Shown one piece after another: positions 47,876-53,121 of a stretch of 53,121 nt of DNA. The notes below the pieces were generated by a model. That model did no database searches, was not told where the DNA came from, and worked only from the letters and a program-made list of their open reading frames with translations. The stretch covers positions 1 through 53,121 of the forward strand of contig CAKTNS010000016.1 of assembly GCA_934589225.1 (NCBI GenBank), given 5' to 3'. This stretch comes from an uncultured Oscillospiraceae bacterium. Its GTDB lineage: Bacteria; Bacillota; Clostridia; Oscillospirales; Oscillospiraceae. The number at the start of each line of letters is the position of its first letter. Position 1 is the stretch's first letter. Made by a program: the position numbers and the translations under genes.

Positions 47876-49823
47876 GCTGTGTGTATTCGCCGGAACGGCA
47901 GACGGACGGGCCCTGATCCGCTGGCTGGCCCCCCAGGCCCAGGTGTTGGCCTGTGCCGCCACGGAGTACGGCGGGGAACTGCTGGAAGAAATTCCTGGGG
48001 TGGAGGTCTCCGCGGGCCGGTTGGACCGGGAAGCCATGGAACAGCTGTTCCGGCAGCGGGGGTTTGACTGCGTGGTGGATGCCACCCATCCCTACGCTCC
48101 CATTGTCACGGAAAATATCCACAGCGCCTGTGAAGAAACCGCCACCCCCTACCTCCGGCTGACCCGGGACGGCGGGGTGCCGGAAAACTGCCTTTGGGCA
48201 GACTCCACCGACCAGGCGGTGGAGCTGCTCCAAACCCTTCCCGGAAACATTTTCCTCACCACAGGCAGCAAGGAATTAAAGGCCTATACCGCCCTGCCGG
48301 ACTTTGACCAGCGGGTCTATGCCCGGGTGCTGCCGGTGGAAGCAAGTATGGCCGCCTGTCGGGAAGCGGGACTGCCCGCCGCCCATACCTATGGGATGCA
48401 AGGCCCCTTTTCCCAGGAATTAAACGTGGCCATGCTCCACGCCTGTGAAGGCTCCATATTGGTGACCAAGCAGACCGGGGCCAAAGGCGGCTTCTGGGAA
48501 AAGGTGGAGGCGGCCAAAGAAGCAAACTGCACGTTACTGGTCATCGGCAGACCGGAGAGCGCCCCGGGCTTGAGCTTCGGGGAAACGGTCCGGGAGCTCA
48601 GCCGCCGGTTTGATTTGAAAGTGCGGCCCAAAGTCACCGTGGTGGGCATCGGCCCGGGAGACCGGAGCCATGAGACCCTGGCGGCCCGGGAAGCCATTGC
48701 CCAGGCGGATTGTCTCATTGGTGCCGCCAGAATGCTGGAGGCCGTGGCATCCCCGGGGCAGCTGAAAGTGGAAGCCATTGCTCCGGAAGCCATTTGCGGG
48801 GCCATTGAAAGCCATCCGGAGTGCGAAAAGTTCGCCGTGGTCATGGCGGGAGACGTGGGCTTTTACAGCGGCACGAAAAAGCTGCTGCCTATGCTATCCC
48901 ACTGTCAGGTGACGCTGGAGCCGGGGCTATCCAGCCTGGTGGTGCTGTGTTCCCGGCTGGGGGTCAGCTATGAGGACGTGTTCTGCCTGAGCCTCCATGG
49001 CCGGGAGGGGGACATTGCCGGGGCGGTGAACCGCCACGAAAAGGTCTTTGCCCTGGTTGGGGGCGAAGACGGCATGAAAAACCTCTGCCAGCGTCTGACG
49101 GATGCAGGCCTTGGCCATGTAGAAGTGGCCGTAGGCGAGCGGCTGGGCTACCCGGAGGAGCGCATCACCCGGGGCACCGCCCGGGAGCTTTCCCAGGGGC
49201 AGTTTGACAAGCTCAGCGTGGCCCTGATCACCGGCGGCGGCCAAGGCGTTGTGACCCAGGGCTTGCCGGATGATGCTTTCCAGCGGGGCAGCCATGCCGA
49301 CGGTACGATGGTGCCTATGACCAAAAGCGAGGTCCGGGCCGTGGCCCTGTCCAAGCTGGGCCTGACCCGCCAATCCGTCTGCTGGGATATTGGAGCTGGT
49401 ACCGGCTCCGTGGCCATTGAAATGGCCATGCAAGCCGACCTGGGCCATACCTACGCCGTGGAAAAAAAGCCGGAGGCCCTGGCCCTATTGCAGGAAAACG
49501 CCCGGCGGCTCCACGTGGCCAACCTGACGGCAGTGGAAGCCCTGGCCCCCCAGGGCTGTGAAGACCTGCCCGCCCCCACCCATGTGTTCATCGGCGGCAG
49601 CTCCGGCAACATGGAATCCATCCTGAAAGCAGCCTGGGAGAAAAATCCCTCTGCCCGCATCGTGGCGGCAGCGGTGGCCCTGGAAACCGTAGCAGAACTG
49701 ACCCGCCTGACCAAAACCCACCCCGCCCAAACCTTCTGTCTCACCGTAGCCCAGGCCCACAAAGTCGGCCCCTACACCATGATGCAGGGACAGAACCCCA
49801 TTTATTTGTTTACGTTTAACTGA
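47868..49823 (+). CDS. cbiJET: CbiJ-CbiE-CbiT triple fusion: cobalt-precorrin-6A reductase plus precorrin-6B/7 methyltransferase and decarboxylase
   Basis: 651 aa, three enzymes in one chain. Residues 1 to about 250 are CbiJ/CobK: LCVFAGTADGRALIRWL at the start and DATHPYAPIVTENIHSAC. Residues about 255-455 are CbiE: VTVVGIGPGDRSHETLAA, VVMAGDVGFYSGTKKL and EPGLSSLVVLCSRLG. Residues about 465-651 are CbiT: PDDAFQRGSHADGTMVPMTKSEVRA, then the SAM loop WDIGAGTGSVAIEMAM. It reduces the ring, methylates C5 and C15 and decarboxylates the acetate at C12. CbiE-CbiT fusions (CobL) are common; fusion to CbiJ is less so. No frameshift or internal stop is seen. Confidence 0.94.
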   Translation: MYKLCVFAGTADGRALIRWLAPQAQVLACAATEYGGELLEEIPGVEVSAGRLDREAMEQLFRQRGFDCVVDATHPYAPIVTENIHSACEETATPYLRLTRDGGVPENCLWADSTDQAVELLQTLPGNIFLTTGSKELKAYTALPDFDQRVYARVLPVEASMAACREAGLPAAHTYGMQGPFSQELNVAMLHACEGSILVTKQTGAKGGFWEKVEAAKEANCTLLVIGRPESAPGLSFGETVRELSRRFDLKVRPKVTVVGIGPGDRSHETLAAREAIAQADCLIGAARMLEAVASPGQLKVEAIAPEAICGAIESHPECEKFAVVMAGDVGFYSGTKKLLPMLSHCQVTLEPGLSSLVVLCSRLGVSYEDVFCLSLHGREGDIAGAVNRHEKVFALVGGEDGMKNLCQRLTDAGLGHVEVAVGERLGYPEERITRGTARELSQGQFDKLSVALITGGGQGVVTQGLPDDAFQRGSHADGTMVPMTKSEVRAVALSKLGLTRQSVCWDIGAGTGSVAIEMAMQADLGHTYAVEKKPEALALLQENARRLHVANLTAVEALAPQGCEDLPAPTHVFIGGSSGNMESILKAAWEKNPSARIVAAAVALETVAELTRLTKTHPAQTFCLTVAQAHKVGPYTMMQGQNPIYLFTFN

Positions 49824-50430
49824 AAAAAGCTTCCCCTCTGGGGAAGCTGGCAGGGCAGCGTGAAGCTTTCCAAAAACAACGGGCGCAAAGGTATCACGCC
49901 CTGTAGGGGCGGCAACCTGCCGCCCGCCACGTGGCAATAATAACCTGTGTCGGTGAATGGTATAACCCGATATACGGTACAAATGTAGCGGCGATGATTC
50001 ATCGCCACTCCAGCCCCGGCGAGGGGCTGACACCGTTGCAAATACAACCCGTTTGGTTGAACGGAACCACCCCATACAATGACAAACGTTTTTGCGTTGG
50101 ACGATACAAATACAAATGTACCACGGTTCCGGCCCTGCGGGCCGGGTGGCGGCAGATTGCCGCCGCTACACTGGGGGTACCATGTTTCGGGTGGTACCAT
50201 TCACCTCCACAGGTTATACATCCAACGTGGCGGGCGGCTAATAGCCGCCCCTACGTCAACGTACCACGTTTTTTGCATTTTTTGGAACACAAAACGCCGC
50301 AAGGCCCTCTCAGTCTCGGCTGCGCCGAGCCAGCTCTCCCAGAGGGAGAGCCAAGGTCGCGTTTTGGGTATGTTTTACCTCTGCGCCCATTGTTCCTACA
50401 ACAAAAAACGTCACTCTAATCTGCATCCGA
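49824..50430. repeat. Repeat island F, inside the cobalamin operon
   Basis: No gene seen. Starts with AGCTTCCCCTCTGGGGAAGCT (49829-49849), which would be a terminator on the minus strand (T run on that side). Then GTAGGGGCGGCA palindrome (49903), GGCGATGATTCATCGCC (49989), CCAGCCCCGGCGAGGGGCTGG (50011), GGCCCTGCGGGCC, GGCGGCAGATTGCCGCC (50147), GGCGGGCGGCTAATAGCCGCCCC (50229) and a CTCTCCCAGAGGGAGAG hairpin (50334-50350). No heptad array borders this island. Confidence 0.85.
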
Positions 50431-50443
50431 AAAGAGAAGAAAC

Positions 50444-51400
50444 ATGAGAAAAGAAATCCTGATTTCCCTGGTCCTGGGCTTTCTGCTGGATTGCCTGCTG
50501 GGGGACCCCCATTCTATTCCACATCCGGTGGTGGCCATCGGCAAACTGATCTCCGGCCTGGAAAAACTATTGCGGCGCATCTTCCCCAAGACGAAATCCG
50601 GCGAAATTGCCGCCGGGGCGGTGCTTTGGGTGCTGACGGTGGCGGTGTGCTTCCTGGTGCCGTTGGCCATTCTTTGTGCCTGCGGCCGGGTCGCACCTTG
50701 GCTGCGGGTGGCCGGGAGCAGCCTGATGTGCTGGCAGATTCTGGCGGCCAAGAGCCTGAAAACCGAGAGCATGAAGGTCTATACGGCGCTCAAAACCGGC
50801 ACCATTGAAGATGCCCGGTATGCCGTGTCCATGATCGTGGGCCGGGATACCAAGGCGCTGGACGCTCCGGCGGTGGCCCGGGCGGCGGTGGAGACTGTGG
50901 CGGAAAACTGCTCCGATGGGGTCATTGCCCCCATGCTGTTTTTTGCCCTGGGGGGCGCACCCCTGGCCTTTGCCTACAAAGCCGTCAACACCATGGACTC
51001 CATGCTGGGCTATGTGGAAATGCCCTATAAAAACATCGGCCTGGTTCCGGCCAAGCTGGATGATGTGTTTAACTTTCTCCCCGCCAGGCTTTGCGCCCTG
51101 GCCATGCTGGCGGCGGGGGGACTTCTGGGCCTGAATGTGAAAAACGGCTGGAAGATTTTTAAGCGGGATCGGTATCACCATGCCAGCCCCAACTCCGCCC
51201 AGACCGAATCCGTCTGTGCCGGACTCTTAGGTCTGCGACTGGCGGGGGATGCCTGGTACCATGGGGTGCTGCACAAAAAGCCCTACATTGGGGATGCCCT
51301 GCGGGAGATCACCCCGGAGGATATTCCCTTGAGCTGCAAGCTCATGTACGGCACCACCCTGGTGATGCTGGCCCTCTGCGCCCTGGCACTGGCCCTGTAA
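50444..51400 (+). CDS. cbiB: Adenosylcobinamide-phosphate synthase (CbiB)
   Basis: 318-aa integral membrane protein, about five helices. LLDCLLGDPHSIPHPVVAIGKLI at the start, AAVETVAENCSDGVIAPMLFF and YKAVNTMDSMLGY are CbiB signatures. Amidates adenosylcobyric acid with (R)-1-aminopropanol (phosphate). AAGAGAAG precedes the ATG. cobD follows after 27 bp and makes the substrate side chain. Confidence 0.95.
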   Translation: MRKEILISLVLGFLLDCLLGDPHSIPHPVVAIGKLISGLEKLLRRIFPKTKSGEIAAGAVLWVLTVAVCFLVPLAILCACGRVAPWLRVAGSSLMCWQILAAKSLKTESMKVYTALKTGTIEDARYAVSMIVGRDTKALDAPAVARAAVETVAENCSDGVIAPMLFFALGGAPLAFAYKAVNTMDSMLGYVEMPYKNIGLVPAKLDDVFNFLPARLCALAMLAAGGLLGLNVKNGWKIFKRDRYHHASPNSAQTESVCAGLLGLRLAGDAWYHGVLHKKPYIGDALREITPEDIPLSCKLMYGTTLVMLALCALALAL

Positions 51401-51427
51401 AATGGAGAAAAAACAAGGAGCTATTTC

Positions 51428-52492
51428 ATGCTGTATGATACCCAAAACCCCCACGGCGGGGACCTGTATTCCCGGAAAATTCTCCTGGATTTTTCCGCCA
51501 ACATCAACCCCTACGGCACCCCCCAGGCGGTAAAGGACGCGGTGGCCGGCAGCGTTGAGTTCCTGCGGTGCTACCCGGACCCCTATTGCAGAAAGCTGGT
51601 CCGGGCCATTGCGGACTTTGAAGGGGTGGCCCCCAGCCAGGTCTTCTGCGGCAACGGGGCGGCAGAGCTGATCTTCTCCTGCTGCATGGCCCTGCGGCCC
51701 CAAAAGGCCCTGGTGCTGAGCCCCTGCTTCAGTGAATACGAAACCGCCCTGAAGGTCTTTGGGGCAAAGGTAGACCACTACCTGTTAAAAGAACAGGAGG
51801 ACTTTGCCCTGACGGAAGCGTTTCTCCCAGTGCTAAACCGCTTTGACGGGGAAATGCTCATGCTCTGCAATCCCAATAACCCCACCGGCCAGGTGACGGA
51901 CCGGCCCCTGATGGAGAAAATTCTGGAAATCTGCCGGGAAAAGGGCATCTTCCTCTTTATTGACGAGTGTTTCCTGGATTTGACCCTTGGAGGCGGAGAC
52001 ATCAGCATGAAGCCCTTTCTGGAAGAGTATGACGGATTGTTTCTGCTGAAAGCCTTTACCAAAAGCTACGGCATGGCAGGGCTGCGGCTGGGGTATTGCC
52101 TTTCTTCCAACCAACAGCTCCTTAAAACCATGGGCAGCCAGACCCAGCCCTGGAACGTCTCCATCCCCGCCCAGGCGGCAGGCATTGCGGCATTGGGGGA
52201 AGGGGACTTTGTCAAGAGGGCCAACGACCTGATCCACAGCCAGCGGCCCCGGATGGAACAAGCCCTTAAGAATTTGGGCCTCCGGGTGATCCCCTCCCGG
52301 ACCAATTACATTCTGTTCTACAGCCAAAAAGAACTCCGGGAGCCCCTGCTTGCCAAGGGCATCCAGATCCGCTCCTGCGCCAACTACCCCGGCCTGGGAG
52401 AGGGCTGGTACCGGGTGGCGGTGAAACTGCCGGAGGAGAACAGACAGCTGATGGAGGCGTTGGGGGAAGTTGAGTTGACAGTTGACAGTTGA
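51428..52492 (+). CDS. cobD: L-threonine-O-3-phosphate decarboxylase
   Basis: 354-aa PLP enzyme of aminotransferase fold I. LDFSANINPYGTP and FCGNGAAELIF at the N-terminus, MLCNPNNPTGQVT, FIDECFLDLT and the PLP-lysine block KAFTKSYGMAGLRLGY (Lys212). Makes (R)-1-aminopropan-2-ol phosphate for CbiB; a histidinol-phosphate aminotransferase role is less likely given the cbiB neighbour. The C-terminus ELTVDS-stop is encoded by heptad array 8. Confidence 0.93.
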   Translation: MLYDTQNPHGGDLYSRKILLDFSANINPYGTPQAVKDAVAGSVEFLRCYPDPYCRKLVRAIADFEGVAPSQVFCGNGAAELIFSCCMALRPQKALVLSPCFSEYETALKVFGAKVDHYLLKEQEDFALTEAFLPVLNRFDGEMLMLCNPNNPTGQVTDRPLMEKILEICREKGIFLFIDECFLDLTLGGGDISMKPFLEEYDGLFLLKAFTKSYGMAGLRLGYCLSSNQQLLKTMGSQTQPWNVSIPAQAAGIAALGEGDFVKRANDLIHSQRPRMEQALKNLGLRVIPSRTNYILFYSQKELREPLLAKGIQIRSCANYPGLGEGWYRVAVKLPEENRQLMEALGEVELTVDS

Positions 52493-52542
52493 CAGTGGAC
52501 AGTTTTTTCAAATTGACAATTGACAATGGACAATTGACAATT
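52473..52542 (+). repeat. Heptad repeat array 8 (contains the cobD stop)
   Basis: AGTTGAC units with a GTGGACA variant, a TTTTTTCAA linker, then ATTGACA units with a GGACA variant: the same composite as array 1 on the opposite strand. Confidence 0.93.
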
Positions 52543-53064
52543 ATTGGTGCAACCAACGTTTTTCATTTCGGCTCATTCGTTAAAGTACGTAGGGGCGGCA
52601 ATCTGCCGCCCGCCACGTGGCAATTACAACCTGTTTGGTTGAATGGTATGACCCAATACACGGAACAATGTAGCGGCGTTGACCCAACGCCAGCCCCGCC
52701 TGGGGCTGGCCCCGTATCGAATATAACCCGTTTGGTTGAACGGTACTACCCCATACAATGACAAACGTTTTTGCGTTGGACGAAACAAATACAAACGTAC
52801 CACGATTCCGGCCCTGCGGGCCGGGTGGTGGTGCTCCGCGCAGCGAATCAAAAATCTTTGATTGCCGGGGGCAATCAAACCATAATTTCATCGGCAGATT
52901 GCCGCCGCTACAGTGGGTGTACCATGTATCGGGTCATACCATTCACCCCCACAGGTTGTACGTCCAACGTGGCGGGCGGCAGGTTGCCGCCCCTACAGGC
53001 CCGTCCAAGGGAATGCCGCTTTGTAGATACGGCTCAAGCATCGAAACGTGGCGGGCGGCAGGTT
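52543..53064. repeat. Repeat island G (cut by an IS-like end)
   Basis: No gene seen. GTAGGGGCGGCAATCTGCCGCCCGC (52590), GGCGTTGACCCAACGCC (52676; variant of the GGCGATG hairpin), CCAGCCCCGCCTGGGGCTGG, GGCCCTGCGGGCC, the GCGCAGCGAATCAAAA module (52837-52878), GGCAGATTGCCGCC and GGCGGGCGGCAGGTTGCCGCCCC (52973). The last copy of that palindrome (from 53047) breaks off at 53064. Confidence 0.85.
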
Positions 53065-53121
53065 TGTATAGAGTAGTAACATAGGTAACAGGTAGAGAAG
53101 AGACATAGGTAACAGTTTTTG
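53065..53121. mobile_element. Possible insertion-sequence end (IS21-like terminal repeats), truncated by the window
   Basis: At 53065 the palindrome sequence gives way to TGTATAGAGTAG and two direct copies of ACATAGGTAACAG (53079-53091 and 53103-53115), 24 bp apart. Multiple short terminal repeats behind a TG end are typical of IS21-family elements. No transposase is visible, so this is inference. Confidence 0.45.

Overview
The window looks like chromosome of a Gram-positive, spore-lineage gut Clostridia, most likely an Oscillospiraceae/Ruminococcaceae-type organism. The basis is moderately GC-rich coding sequence with strong AGGAGG-type ribosome sites, a T-box leader, an anaerobic (cbi-type) cobalamin operon under a B12 riboswitch, a SpoIIQ-like M23 protein, a FeoA-FeoB fusion, and intergenic islands of palindromic repeats of a kind I associate with that family. 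The species cannot be fixed from the sequence alone.

Layout. 118-6633 is a minus-strand housekeeping block: queH, a THUMP-type RNA methyltransferase, a lipid kinase, lspA and an RluA-type pseudouridine synthase in close succession, then separately promoted YhcH-family and ABC-F genes. At 6973-7367 come a small unknown gene and an initiator tRNA with its own promoter and terminator. 7644 to about 12,780 is an accessory strip: an ArsR-like regulator, a conjugative-element cysteine-rich KTR protein, truncated genes (DUF3795-like, DUF998-like, AraC), a TetR regulator with twin operators, three GNAT acetyltransferases and a TfoX-like gene. It is followed by a NYN/PIN-like nuclease-type gene whose frame is open through the broken AraC gene. 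14434-16283 is a T-box-controlled brnQ. 16433-19925 is a diguanylate cyclase and a hybrid histidine kinase. 20856-23736 holds a LysR regulator with a small membrane coiled-coil protein, then metY. 24087-25281 is an AT-richer insert with a membrane protein and an alpha/beta hydrolase; the hydrolase is flanked by 29-bp direct repeats. 25444-30168 holds an M23 protein and potABCD. 31036-34360 holds feoAB with its Cys-rich partner peptide, divergent from rpe. 35022-41238 is a GLUG-repeat surface protein with an MMPL transporter and a divergent TetR regulator. 41288-52492 is the cobalamin cluster: riboswitch, cbiA-cbiC-cbiD, cbiF-cbiG-cbiH-cbiJET (one triple-fusion protein), and cbiB-cobD.

The most unusual feature is the intergenic DNA. 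Eight arrays of a heptanucleotide repeat (GTTGACA / ATTGACA) sit mostly exactly at gene stop codons, and every array points inward into a repeat island or short spacer. The islands (about 450-930 bp) are mosaics of short palindromes plus roughly 125-bp MITE-like palindromes with TGTCATTCCGA-type ends. Two islands split the cobalamin operon. Three proteins (ABC-F, CbiD, CobD) have C-termini and stop codons written by the heptad repeat itself. At the right edge an IS-like end appears to interrupt one of the palindromes.

How the genes work together: the cbi/cob genes make the cobalamin ring and attach its side chain, under B12 feedback through the riboswitch. Genes for early steps (precorrin-2/cobalt chelation, cbiL), cbiP and nucleotide-loop assembly are not in the window. 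potABCD imports polyamines, feoAB imports ferrous iron, and brnQ imports branched-chain amino acids under T-box control.
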